NCBI GenBank assembly: GCA_027625915.1 | Contig: JANTQA010000048.1 | Coordinates: 3,410,001 to 3,474,000 of the forward strand | Direction of reading: 5' to 3' | Length of the DNA stretch: 64,000 nucleotides | Source: Anaeramoeba flamelloides | Lineage: Eukaryota; Metamonada; Anaeramoebidae | Part shown: positions 23,176 to 35,480 of the stretch, piece by piece | How positions within the stretch are numbered: the stretch's first letter is position 1 | Layout: each line of letters begins with the position of its first letter | Notes under the pieces: model-generated | What the model was told of the DNA's origin: nothing | Seen by the model: only the letters and a program-made list of their open reading frames with translations | Database searches by the model: none | Program-made: the position numbers and the translations under genes

Positions 23176-23552
23176 CTTCCCAACCTATGCCCCTACCTCA
23201 AATTTAAAAGTTAACTCCTCATTTGATTAAAAGTGAATACTTTTGAAAAAATATTATTACTCATTTAGCTGTAACTTTTTTAAAGCAGAACCCCAAAAAC
23301 CATTTTAAAATTACATTAACTTTTTTTCAAGTGGCTATAATAAAAATAAAAAATCGGTTTTTGACCATCAAAATTCAAAAAAAAAAATCAAATATAGCTT
23401 TTTTAAAAAAAATAAGTTTTTAAAAACTTATATCAAGTTTAACATTTTAAAAAAGTGAAAGCTTTTTCAAATTAAACACTTTTTGAACGTGTTCTCTTTT
23501 AATCAAGTGATGAACCAACCTTTAAATCTGAAACAGAGGCTGGAGTTGGGAA
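23176..23552. mobile_element. 377-bp inverted-repeat element
   Basis: The left arm begins TTCCCAACCTATGCCCCTAC and continues to TTTGATTAAAAGTGAATAC. The right arm in reverse complement begins TTCCCAACTCCAGCCTCTG and continues to CTTGATTAAAAGAGAACAC. Arms are about 75 bp. A TA lies a few bases outside each end, so the exact borders are uncertain. No coding content. Confidence 0.7.
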
Positions 23553-23678
23553 GGATCGTATTTTCTTATAAAAATAGCTTACTTAATTAAAATAGAAAAC
23601 TATAAAAAAGTTTTAATTCTTTCAAAATCATAAAAAATAAAAATTAACTCACTTTTTTTAAAACGGTTGTATTTTGAA

Positions 23679-23720
23679 GGAGGATTAATTTCCTCTTACA
23701 ACAAAAAAAAAAAAAAAAAA
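23679..23720 (+). mobile_element. LINE-type 3' end: hairpin plus poly(A)
   Basis: GGAGGATTAATTTCCTC forms a short hairpin and is followed within seven bases by a run of 18 A. The hairpin-then-poly(A) layout repeats at 50280-50325 and, inverted, at 22129-22178. No protein remnant is seen directly upstream, so this is either a very short 5'-truncated insertion or a SINE tail. Confidence 0.5.
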
Positions 23721-23952
23721 GGGTTCTTTTATTGGCCAAGAGACAACGCAATTATAATTGCTCTATTTTTCATTTTTTTCATTTTGATTCTTCAAAAATT
23801 CAATAGGGATCTCTAAAACATAATGGAAATAAAAATTAAAATATCAAAGATAAAATGCAAAAATGTTTATTTTTTATATTTTCCTAAATGTTAACAATAT
23901 TTTGAATGAGGTGTCACTCTTTTTAAAAGAAAAAAAAATTAAAAAAACAAAT

Positions 23953-24067
23953 ATGATATACAGGTATTTGAATAATAAAGCTGAAAAATTTTTCACTTGA
24001 CTTTCCATTTTTTCTTTTCTAAATACAGATTTTCAAAGAAATAGATTGTAATTTGTGATTGCTCTGT
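23953..24067. mobile_element. Partial MITE family E copy
   Basis: ACAGGTATTTGAATAATAAA followed by AATTTTTCACTTGACTTTCC matches the left half of family E; the right half is not recognisable. It lies just downstream of the 3' end of the inhibitor-2-like gene. Confidence 0.5.
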
Positions 24068-24227
24068 TTATGTGTTGGTGTCCCTTTTTTTTTTTTTTTA
24101 ATAATATTAATGTCTTGGAAGAACAAAGAATCCTTAATGAAAGCCAATATTTCAGAATTGAAAAAAGAGATAATCAGATCAGAAATTTTATCCCAGTTAA
24201 ATTTCAAATACCAACAAAGATTAAAAA

Positions 24228-25218
24228 TTAGTTAAAATTCTTCTGTAATTCTTCTTCAGTTTTGGTGGCATTGTTCTTGGTTGTATTTGTTTTCAAAGTT
24301 CCATTTCCGTTTGCGTTTTCGTTTTCATTCTGGTTCTCATCATCAATTTTGTCTAATACAAAATTACTTCGATAGATGATCTTTTTTTGTCTTTTCACAT
24401 ATTTGTTACGTTTTTTGAGAAACTCACGCCTCCTCATTTCTTCTTTTTCACGAATTAATTTAAGATCGATTGACTTATTATCAAAAAATGTGCCCACTAT
24501 TTGAAAAAGAAAGTAAAAGAAAAAAAAAAGAAAGAGAAAACAAAATTAATTTGACAAGAAAGACAAGGTTTGAAAAAAAATAATGATCAGGAATTAATAA
24601 ACATTTAATTAAAAAAAACTCTTTAATTAGTTGTTTGTGGTTGTGTAAAGTTTTTATCAAAGTGAAATAAACAAAAAAAAATTTCCTTGTTTTTTTTCTA
24701 CGTCTTGTTTAAAAAGGTTTTTTTTTCCATTTTTTCCATTTTTTCCCTTTATCAAGATGACAAGTGAATAAAGACAATGATATCGCAATGCTATTGTTTC
24801 TGAAAAAAATCTGAGATTTTTTCCAAATATCTTTCCAATGTTTAACTAGCGACAATAAAATATTTTATTTTTTTTTTTTTCGAATTTTTTTTTTCTAATT
24901 TTTTACTTGGATCAAAGAATTATTTGGATAAAGCCTTAAATAAGACAAAATTCTCATTTTTGAATAAAAAGAAAAAAGTAAAAGGAGCCTTTTAAATCAG
25001 AAATTGAAAAACAAACAAGATTTTGATTGTTTTGAAAAAGTGTTGTTCATTTGAAAATTTTGATCAAAATTTATGGATTCTGGGCTGATCTTTAAATGAT
25101 GGAGGTTTTCCAATTCTCGTAAATTGTCTTCATTCCAACTTAAGCTCTGTTGTTTCTTTTTTGGCGACTTTTTGTTTTTTAAAATTCCAATAGGCTTGCT
25201 CGGTATCTCGTTGCTCAT
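24228..25218 (-). CDS. Protein phosphatase inhibitor 2-like protein, 2 exons
   Basis: Inhibitor-2 (Glc8 in yeast) binds protein phosphatase 1 and both restrains and activates it. Exon 1 (25218-25017) encodes a start MSNEIPSKPIGILKNKK, containing the PP1-docking GILKNK. This is followed by SLSWNEDNLRELE, equivalent to the W[DN]E-x-N motif of the family, and LKISPESINF, in the place of the usual KI-x-EP-x-TPY. Exon 2 (24496-24228) carries EKEEMRRREFLKKRNKY, resembling the E-x-KRR-x-F-x2-KRK-x-HY helix that reaches the PP1 active site. The His of HY is replaced by Lys. The predicted protein has 156 residues, near the family minimum. The 520-nt intron was placed as GTTTGT to AAATAG, in phase 1; the donor is weak, so the exon 1 end is provisional. 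Asn/Glu-rich C-terminus. Confidence 0.7.
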
Positions 25219-25721
25219 TTAATTTTGTAAAAAATTAAACTTGAGTTTTATAAAATCAAAAAAATAAAATTTTTAAAATTGTTTTGATCATCAGGTTAAT
25301 TGAATGAGAGTGAAGCTATGTAAAATTCAAGAGTGTTAAGTACTATTCTTTTGCTTTAATTCATTATACTTTCTAATTTTAAATTTTTACCTTTTTATTT
25401 TTATAAATATAAATCGACTTTTTTTCTTAGAGCCTACCAAGCAGCTACCGAACTATTCTTCCTGAAAAAAATTTTGGAGAACGATTTTTTCAGGGTAAAA
25501 TCATTTTCTAAAGTGAAAAAAATTATAAATTAAAAGGTAATCCGAAAAACTGTCCACCAACCCCAAAAACGAATCTTGAGAAGATTAAATTTTTTGGTTT
25601 TGTCATTGGAAATCCGATTTATCCCCACTAAGATTTATTATTTTTCTCTCAACAGTCAAACCAAAAACCAGTAAATTTCAAAAACCCCAAGATCTTTTTT
25701 TTCTGATCACTTCACATAATA
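25219..25721. other. 5' flank of the inhibitor-2-like gene, nothing recognised
   Basis: A+T-rich non-coding DNA; no RNA gene, ORF or repeat was supported. Confidence 0.45.
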
Positions 25722-27340
25722 AGTAAAAATTAGAAAATTTATCACATTTTACAGATAAATATATAAATTATAGAGTAACTACAAACCATTCTAATTGAAA
25801 CCCGGATTAAATATTCCAAATTTATGAATTTTAGCCCTTTAGTAAATATAGAAATCAAAAAAATCCCAAAATCTTCAAAATTAAATGAGAAACAGAATGA
25901 AAATTCAAATCTAAATTTTCACGTTAAGATACCTATTTTGAACCAGATATATACACAAAATAATAATCATTTAATCCATATTTAAAACTAAATTGTCACA
26001 GTTAAAGCAAAAAGAAACAATTTTATGATGAAAGTCAATAATAAATTCAAACGAAAAATACTTATAAATTCAAATAAATCTCTAAAAATTTTTACTTTAT
26101 TTTCCTTTTTCAAATTTTTTTAAAAAATTTTGAATAAAGCATTCTATTGCTTTAAATGATGAGAAACTTATAAAATTAGTTGATACTTCAAGATTTTCTT
26201 TCTATTGTGCTGTTTTGTAAGGTGTTGCTCCAAGATTACAAAAATGTGAAATTGAAAAAAAAAATTTTGATATAAATCTGAATTTTCAGTATATTTTTAT
26301 CATTTTAACAAATCCAATTTCATTTTTTAATTTGAAAAGTTTGGGGACATTCCAGATATAATTATAGCAAAAAGAAAAGAAAAAAAAAATATTGTCAGGA
26401 GTAAGACGACGAAATTTTCACAAAAATTTGGTTTCTCTCTTAAAAAATCATTTAAAATTGAAAAAAAAATCATTATTATTTTGTACATATACTATTTATT
26501 TATTTCGTAAATTGACGTAGTTGCAATTTTTTTTTGAATTGTAAAGTATTCATGTAGTTGGAGCTGGGTTCTGGTTATTTGGTTCTTAAACCATTTGGTT
26601 GAAAATTGAATATTTCCAAAAATAATTGCAATATAGAGTGAGATCTTTCATTTTTTTTTGAAATAGTCAATTTTTAAAATTAAAAACAAAATGAAATTTA
26701 AAAAAAAACTTTTAGAAAAGAGATAAGTTTTATACTTGTGAGATACAATGTTATTTAATTATGGGATTGTTGTTGATTGTGGTTTTTTATATAAATATCT
26801 TCAATTGTACAATTGACCACAATATATCTCTAAAATTGCCAATCTATCTTTGAAATTTATATTTCATATGAGAATTATTTTTTACAATTTTAAATATTTT
26901 ATTGTATATTAATTCGAGAAAAGTATTTAATTTTTCTCAATTTACATTAAATCTATTCTAACTATATGGTTAATAAATTCTTTCGAAATATTTACTAATT
27001 TATATATAAATTTTTTTTTTTATTAATTATTTTATATAAATATGTAAAGAAAATAAAACTCATCTTTTCTAAATGTAAAAACAAAATAATTCTCGTATTA
27101 ATTGTTTTCTCACTAATTTATCATTCATCCAGGGATAATTCATTATAATTTTTATATTAATTTTCAGTATTTTGTCTATTAATTTTGAAGATCTTGGGAT
27201 TTTTTTGATTTCTATATTTACTAAAGGGTTACAATTGATAGATTTTGAATATTTAATCGAGGTAAAAATTAGAATGGTTTGTATTTAATCTATAATTTAT
27301 ATATTAATCTGTAAAATGTCGTGAAAATTTTGAATTTTGA
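25722..27340. mobile_element. 1.6-kb element with about 170-bp terminal inverted repeats
   Basis: The left arm (about 25722-25910) includes ACATTTTACAGAT, ACAAACCATTCTAATT, CCCTTTAGTAAATATAGAAA and TCAAAAAAATCCCAA. The right arm (about 27150-27340) carries all four in inverted order. Identity looks above 80 percent by eye. No transposase frame was seen between them. The interior at 26096-26345 holds the dispersed repeat shared with 17340-17560. Exact termini and any target duplication are unclear. Confidence 0.7.
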
Positions 27341-28260
27341 CTAATTGTTTCAATTATAATTTCAGATATTAAACCTTTTAATTAAATTAAAAGTAATTTT
27401 GTGAAAAATATTTGATTTTTTTATAGATGTTATTTTTTAAGGTAAATAACAAAATTTATTATTTCAATTTTATATTTGGAAATTTAAAATAATTTTTCTA
27501 CGTAAATTTTATATATTAAAATCTACTCCTAATCTTGTTAAATAAGAGATCTCATATAAAAATATTAAATAATCATTATTTTTTTTTAATTTATCTTAAA
27601 AATAGATTTCATGATTTTGTAAGTATTTATTATATTAGGTTTAAATTAATTTTAATATTTTTAACATTTTTTTTTTTCAATTATTAAACCACCCCCCCCC
27701 CCTTTTTTTTTTTTTTTTTTTGTTTTTTCTTGTAAGTTTTATTAACTTTTTTATTTTGAATAAAATATTTTTTATTATTATTTACTTGCAAAAAAGTATA
27801 TTTTAACATTTGTGATAATTCTTTTGAATTTTCCTAAGTAAAATAAACTTATTATGTAAAAATTGTCAATGATTATTATATTTATTAATTTTACTTTTAA
27901 AAATCATTATTATATTAGAATTTAACAAATAAACACAATATTTATGAATAAAAGTGTTTTAACTAACTTTTTTGTTTCTGGATATTAATTTATATTATTT
28001 TAAGATTTTTGAGAATTATTAATTAGAGTAGTGAATATAATAACAGAAATAAAATATTTTTCTTTTCTAATAATTTTTTATTTAGTTGGAAAACTTTTTG
28101 TTTATTTTTATTTACTATTGCTATTGATAGTACTTCATTAAAAATATTTATTAAATTATTGTAATAAAATACAAAATACCATTCCCCCATCGAACTAAAA
28201 CGGAACCAAAGGTAAATACAGCCGATAAAAAAATTGTGATTCACTGAAATAATAAATTGA

Positions 28261-28301
<41 letters not shown>

Positions 28302-30362
28302 CATTAGTATTCAAGAACAACTGATAATTAATTCTGTTTTATAATTCACTTTTAAATCATTCTAAATATAAAAAAAAACATGATAGATTAAAAATTAAAA
28401 AAAAAAAAAAAAACCCAAAACGAGAAAAAAGGTAGTCACACTCTTTAAATTGAGTGTTATGTTTTTTTTTACTGGACTTTCCCTGAAAAAAAAGTTAACA
28501 AGCATATATTTTGCTAATAATTAGATGAAATCGAATATACACTACATTATTTTATAATTTTCTGAAGTGATTATTTGTGTTATTGGAGATATTTTTGTTT
28601 TTCCACTTGATCTTCGATCAGAAAAAAGGTATAAAAAAAGAAAAGAAAACAAAATAAAATAGAAAAAGTGATATAAATGAAAAGTAAAATCAAAAAAAAA
28701 AAGAAAAACAAAGAAAAAAGAAACGATAAATTTGATGAAATTAGTCACAATGATTCTGATCTAAAACTTGGAAAATATTTTTGTGATAAGAATATGAAAT
28801 AAAATCTAAAAAAAAACTTCCATTAACTATTATAAAGTGTCAAAATTTTTTAAAAAGGTTTATTTTACATTTCTGAAATAGTAAAAGGCAATACAACTTT
28901 AGATTCTATTCTACGATTTTATTTGATATAAAAAACGTAATAAATATTTTTTTAATGTTGGAACTTATATATTAAAACTTAACAATACCTAGTTGAATTA
29001 GAAAACATTTGGTTTCTGATCCTATTCAAAAATATTAAAAAAGTGAAAAAAAATGGTTTTATTTAAGCTAAGACTTCCTTAAGTTTTTCAATGCATGAAA
29101 TAATTAGGAGGATTTTTTCTTTTAGGTGTGAAGACATGCCATTTAGTTCTTAAATAATCGGCTATCAACTAAGTATAAATTTTAATGTTGGTTAAAAATT
29201 TTCAATTTATTTTTTATTTTCCAAAATCCACATTTAAGAGTGTGATAGTATTAGATAGGTTGATATTTAATAAAAAATAATGTTTTCTAGGATTTAAATT
29301 GAAAATTTTTTTTTAATTTAGAATTGGATTTATTTGATTTTTTAATAAGTTATTTATTTTTCAGATTTCGAGTAAATAGAAACAAAAATCTCCATTATTT
29401 GTATAACATACCAACAAACCTAACAGTAATATCCCCTTAAAAACGAATTTTGGAAAAAAAAATAAATTTAAAAAATTACATTCTTGAACTAAACTTAAAA
29501 TATAGATAAAATCTTAAGATCGATCACCTAACAACTAAAATAATACTTCGCGTCACCCTATCTAAGATAATCTTTTTTAATTTTTCAGGTATTAACAAAC
29601 TCAAAAAAAAAAAAAAAATTCGAATCTTCCTTTTGTAATTAAATATATAAAACTATAAAAATCAGTAAACCATATATTATATACAAATTGTAATTGAGAA
29701 TATTTATCCTTATTTAAATTAAAACATCTTGATATTTTTATGCTTGCTTACTAAAAAAACTTTGAAAAGTTAAAAAAAATAAAATATTGATAAATTTATA
29801 AAAAAATTAATAAAATTTTTAGTCCAATCCCTATTTTATTAATTTTATAACTCGACTTCGAAAAAATTTCTTTACTAAGCAATATTTTAAAGTTCAATTA
29901 ATTTTACAAATTTTCAAAATATTTAAACCATTGAATTCTATATTCAAAGTATCTTTAAATATATTCAAATGGGAAAAATGAAGTAAAAATTTTTCAAACA
30001 TTTTTTTGAATTAATCAGTTTTTAAAATGCTATTGATTTTGGTAGGTATTTACAGGCAAACAATTGGAAAAAAACTGTTAAATTCATTTTCTTGATCATT
30101 CAGCCCTATTATTAGTTATTTTTGAAAGTTTGTATTAAAAAACCCAAAAATAATAGTAATAATTTTTCGTTAAGGAACAAAAAGTACCAAAAAATTGGAA
30201 TACCAAAATTGTTTGTTTCAACATCACTAAACTCGAGAGTAAAAATTAATAAAGGATGTAAACCCGAAGTTTTAATTGGTAAATTTGCTGTTTGTTTCAT
30301 TTTTTTCAATTTTTTTACGGTTTTATCTCTCTTTTTTTTAATAATTCTTTCTCAAAACCAAA
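27341..30362. other. Intergenic region upstream of beta-COP
   Basis: No gene recognised. It contains a C-run followed by a T-run at about 27690-27720, a (TA)n microsatellite at 28265-28299 and many A/T tracts. Frames open across the microsatellite or T-rich runs are compositional artefacts. Confidence 0.5.
28265..28299. repeat. (TA)n microsatellite
   Basis: An uninterrupted alternating A/T run of about 35 bases. Confidence 0.95.
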
Positions 30363-33300
30363 ATGACAACTCTGATTTTTAATAATTCAACAAAACTTCC
30401 AACACTGACTGAAATTCAAAAACTCCTTTCTGAAGGTCAAATACCAGAAAAAATCATTGCCATGAAAGTACTCACTTTGTTTTTTTTTTTTTATTTTAAT
30501 TTTTTTTCTTATTGTTTTTTGTTGAACCTTTTCACAAAACAAAAAATTTTCAATCTATTTCTTTTCTTTGAACAAAAAATATTAATAAATCAAAAATATA
30601 TGAACCCTATACCACCAAGTGTATTTCTTTTTCATTCAGATTAACTAAATATCTTCTTTTTTTTCTTTATTATTTTTCTTTTTTTCATAAACCTTTTTCT
30701 TCTGCTAAAACAAAAACAAATTCAAAAACAAAAGTCATTAATTCACCATACTTTAAACAGAGAAGTTATCCCACAAAAAATGTTAATGAATGTTATTCAA
30801 TTCGTTGCACCCGAATCCGATCATACTTTAAAAAAGTTAGGATTAATTTATTGGGAAATTGTCAACAAAAAAGGGTCTGATGGTAAATTGTTGTCCCAAA
30901 TCATATTGGTTTGTAATTATTTACTGAAAGACTTAGAGCACCCAAATGAGTTTGTAAGAGGAAGCACATTAAGATTTTTATGTAAAATTAAAGAACAGGG
31001 AATACTTGAATTTCTGATTTCAGGTGTTAGGGTTAATTTAAAACACGATATTGCCTATGTTCGAAAAAATGCCTATCTTGCACTTGCTTCAATTTATCAA
31101 GCAAACAAAAACTTAGTTGAAGACGCACCTGAATTACTTTATGATTGCTTAATTTCTGTAAAATATAAATCTTCTTCTTTTCTTTTTTTTTTTTCTCTGT
31201 TAAATTTCAAATCAATTTGAAAACAAACAAAAAATCGAAAACTAAAACAAAAACCCAAAAAAAACAAAAAACTCAAAAATAAAAAACACACTGAAAACAA
31301 AAATTCAAAACAAAAAAATAACAAAAAAACAAAAATAATCAAAACAAAAACACTGAAAAAACAAAACTGAAAAAATAATAAACCTTTTAAATCCAAAAAC
31401 AAAACAAAAACCAAAAACCGAACCAAAAACAAAAAAAACCAAATTCAAAAAAACAAATTAAAAGGAAACTGATTCTGCGTGTCGAAGAAATGCATTTTTA
31501 ATGCTTTATGAAATCGATGAAGAAAGAGCAATTGAATTTTTATTGACTGTAGTTGATGATTTAGGAAGGTTTGACGAAAGTGTGCAATTAGTGTCACTTG
31601 ATTTGATTAAGAAAATCTATCGAAAGGACAAAACAGAAAGGTCCAAATATTTATTAAGCATTTCAAAATTACTTGATTCGCATTCGGGCTCTGTTCGATT
31701 TGAAGCAGCAAAAACCCTGCTTTCATTAACAAGTTCAATTCATGCGCTAAGGGCTGTTGGGCAAACATACACATCATTGTTTAATAACGAACGGGATAAT
31801 AACATCAAGCTAATTGTCTTGGATCTGCTCAGGTCGTTAAAATTGGCGTCCAGGAGCGTTGTCTCTGAATCCCTCTTGGACATTTTACGATCTTTAACTT
31901 CACAGCCATTTGACATCAAAAAAAAGATCTTGGAATTGGCCGAGGGCCTAGTAACAATCCGTAATGCTGAGAAAGTGGTGTTATTATTAAGGTTTGAATT
32001 GAAGGAAACACAGGAACAAGAAATATCGAACGACAAAGAAATCCAAAAATCTAGATCGGAATATATCAGGATTCTTATTCAATTTCTTCATACAATTGCT
32101 CTTGAGTTTCCAGATATGTCTTCACAAATCGTGGATTTATTAATAGCATTGATCACTTCCAATGTTAATGAATCTAACAAAAGTTTTACAACAAGTGAGG
32201 ACGCTGTTTTATTAATCCGTGATATTATGGAGTCTTGCCAAGATCTGAGATCGGAAATCCTTGAGAGACTATTAGATCAGTTTTGGGAAACCAAAGGTGC
32301 TGAGGCGATTGGCACTTTATTATGGATTTTTGGTGAATACTGTTTAACTGAAGAAGAAATTAAATTAGCGTATTCTTATATTCAGGACTGTATTTATGAA
32401 TTTGAAGAAGTTAGAGATCCAGATGAAAAAGAAAAAGAAAGGCAAAAAGAAAAAGAAAATGAAAATGAAAATGAAAATAAAATTGAAATCGAAAAGGAAA
32501 AGGAAAAGGAAACCGAAAAAGAAAAGGAAAAGGAAAAGGAAATAAAAACAACATCATCTAATACAAGGATTACTGATGATTTTACATATGTTACTGTCAT
32601 GTCGACTGATCAAACAAATAATTTTGAACAACAGGCAAATGAACTTGAAACTAGTAAGGAAAACAAACAAGAACTTTTATCCAATATTTCGCTTTGTCTA
32701 ATTAGGGGTAAATTTTTCTTATATTCCATTCTATGCACAACAATCACCAAATTGGCGCTTCGATTTAGTGAATTGAAAAAAGAAGAAAATGTCATTGTCA
32801 ATAAATTTATTGCCGATTCAATGCTATTAATCATTTGCATTTACAAGGTTGGTAAATTATCAAGAATGAAAAAAAAAATTGACTCTGATACAGAAACTAG
32901 AATTTTCACTTGCCTAAAGGTCTTGGGCGATCCGGACTCTGAAATTAGTAAAATTTGGTTATGTGAATGCAGAAACTCTTTGACAGTGATCATTAAAGAG
33001 AAAAGAGAATATTCAATCAAAAAAAGAAAAAACGAAGGATTATATCAAGACAGCCAAACTAAAATTAAAAAAAAAGTTGGTGATGTAATCAATATTAGCC
33101 AATTACATTCTAATAATTTGGAAAATGATCGTATCTTAAAAATGGAAGACTCTGAGGAGGATTTAAAAAACTTAATCGCTTCAGAAGTTGATTTAAATAA
33201 AGATAATGAAGAAGATGATGATGATGACAACGATGAAAATTCAAGAGGCTCTTCAATTTTCTTTGGCAAAAAAGATGGCCTAAACCAAATCTACCAATTA

Positions 33301-35062
33301 ACCGGGTTTTCAGACCCCGTGTACGCCGAAGCAGTTATGATCGTTGATGGCTTTGATATATACATCGACGCTTTAATTAAAAACCAAACAAGTTATACAC
33401 TCCAAAACCTTTCTCTTGAATTGTTTACCTTGGGTGGATTAAAATTAATACAAAGACAACAATCCTATTCAATAGGCCCCCTTGGGCAAAAAACAATCAG
33501 AACGACTTTAAAAGTTTCTTCAACAGAAACAGGAATGATTTTTGGCAATATCACTTATGACGTCTCCGGTACAACCAATCAAACGAACTGTGTTGTGCTA
33601 AATGATATAAGTATTAACGTTTTGAACTATTTGATACCTTCAGATACATCAGAAATTAGATTCAGGAAAATGTGGGCAGATTTTACTTGGGAAAATAAAA
33701 TTTCTCTTTCACAAGATAATATGAATTTCAAAGAATATATCGAATTTTTGTCAAAAGTAAGTATTTTAACATTTTTGTTTATCTTTTCTTTTTTTAAAAT
33801 TTTTTTTTTGAAAAGTTAATCTTTGAAAGAATTTTTTGAAATGATGATAAACACATAATTGGTAAAATTATTTTTTGAGAGAAAATATATAAATATGTAA
33901 ATATTGAAAACCCCCATATTTGATTATAAACTAAATTTCAAAAATTTGGACACAATTAAAAACGTTTGAAAGAATCACAATTATACTATTTGATTCAATT
34001 TGGAAATAATTTTGAATTTACAAAATATTTTTATCATTTTTTTGTCTTTGTTTTTTTGTATTCAATTTATTTTCCCAGTTAAGTAATATGTTTCGTTTGA
34101 TCGTGATTTTTTTTTCAATAATTGATTCAAAGTTACAGTTTGAGTTTCGTTAAAATTGAAGAATCAAATACAATTAGTCGGTGGTATCTTATCATTTGAT
34201 CGATCAATAATTGCTGGTGAAATTTCAACAAATTTATTAATAAAATTTTTTGTTATGCTCGTTTAATCATTTTTGAAATATCCATTTTTATTTTTTCGTT
34301 TTATTTGTTTTTCTTTTATTTGGATAAAAATGATTACATATCGAAATATTAATATTGGGTTACTTAAATGTTGTTTTATATTAAGTTTGGAAAAATATAA
34401 AACAGTCGGATTTTTTTTTCCTATTTTTGATTTTGAGGTGTGTCCAAATGTTTGGAATGGGGGTTTAATTGATAATTCTTGTTAATATCAATTCTCTTAA
34501 ATAAGGTTTTTTTTTTTATTCTTTTATTTTTATTTTTTGAAAAGTTAATCTGTTTGAAAAGTTAATCTTTGAAAGAATTTTTTGAAATGATGATAAACAC
34601 ATAATTGGTAAAATTATTTTTTGAGAGAATATATAAATATGAAAATATTGAAAAATTCATATTTGATTATAATTGTTAATTCTGATTCCTAAGAATTCTC
34701 TTAAAATTTGATTTTTAAAATAAATCAATTGAATGATCTTTTATTCAAATTTCTAAAATATAACAAATAATTAATTGATTTCCTATATTTTCACTTTTTT
34801 TTTCATATTTATTTTAAATATTTATTTATTTATTTTTTTTTTTTTATAGAAAACAAATATGAAATCACTTGTAACTTATAGTGAAGAAGATGAAGAAGCT
34901 GGATTTTTCTCAACAAATATGTATGCTAAAAGTATCTTTGGAGAAGAAGTTGTTGCGAATGTAAACATTGCAAAAACAATGGAAAATAATATTACTGGTC
35001 ATTTCAAAATCCGAAGTCAAACGCAAGGCTTAGCTTTAGCATTGGGTGAATTATTAAAATAA
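30363..35062 (+). CDS. COPB1: Coatomer subunit beta (beta-COP), 4 exons
   Basis: Beta-COP is part of the COPI coat that buds retrograde vesicles from the Golgi. Exons are 30363-30467, 30735-31157, 31465-33756 and 34850-35062 (1010 residues; human 953). All junctions are phase 0 and were set by homology. The HEAT-repeat solenoid includes DHTLKKLGLIYWEIV, HPNEFVRGSTLRFLCKIKE, CRRNAFLML (across junction 2) and DNNIKLIVLDLL. The C-terminal appendage has TGFSDPVYAEA, TETGMIFGNITYDVSG, MWADFTWENK and, in the last exon, YAKSIFGEEVVANV. A Lys/Glu-rich linker at residues about 494-541, plus Asp-rich insertions before the appendage, account for the extra length. Introns are 267, 307 and 1093 nt. An AATAAA-like site follows the stop near 35117. 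Its identity is secure; the exon 1/2 join is the least certain because that region is variable. Confidence 0.95.
33811..34673. repeat. Long direct repeats within beta-COP intron 3, around a TIR-bounded insert
   Basis: About 115 bases starting GAAAAGTTAATCTTTGAAAG and including ATGATGATAAACACATAATT occur at about 33810-33929 and again at about 34554-34673, nearly identical and 744 bases apart. Between them, AACCCCCATATTTG...TTTGGACACA near 33909-33953 is approximately inverted at 34441-34470 (GTGTCCAAATG, then ATGGGGGTTT). This suggests a small inverted-repeat element at the border of a duplicated segment. Whether the duplication came from the insertion or from unequal exchange is unknown. Confidence 0.65.
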
Positions 35063-35209
35063 TCCTTTCCAATTTTGTTTTGATTTTTCTTTTTCTTTTT
35101 CTTTGCTTTGAATTGTAATAAAGAAAATATAAATAAATTATCAATAATTTTTAGTTTTTTTCTTTTACAGTAAAATATTTTTAAAGAACTAAACTTTGAT
35201 TTATTTTAA

Positions 35210-35480
35210 TAAACATATTTTTTATTTGTTATTCAAGGATCATTTATAAAAATTATTTGATATTTGAAAAAAAATTTCGGTGCCCTTCGTCAGAAAAAGA
35301 GAATAGTTGATTCTCTTATGAAACAAATCTAGTCAATCAATATTTTTTCTTAAAAATAGAAAAACTCAAATTCTTTATTGCGTACCACATTGAAAAAAAC
35401 AAAAATGTTCATTTGATCTTCAATTGAAGATAATAAGAAAATTTCAATAGAAATAAATATGATTTTTCTCTTATTATACC
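35210..35480. mobile_element. MITE family A fragments, two orientations
   Basis: 35210-35310 matches the reverse complement of the left end of family A (AAGGATCATTTATAAAAATT, then GCCCTTCGTCAGAAA). 35335-35470 matches the middle of the family in forward orientation (AAAAACTCAAATTCTTTATT, CATTTGATCTTCAATTGAAG) and lacks element E. The pair starts about 150 bases after the beta-COP stop. Confidence 0.55.

Noticed and set aside
28023-28304. Minus-strand frame starting in poly Tyr-Ile
   Set aside because: The start is the (TA)n microsatellite; the remainder has no motif.
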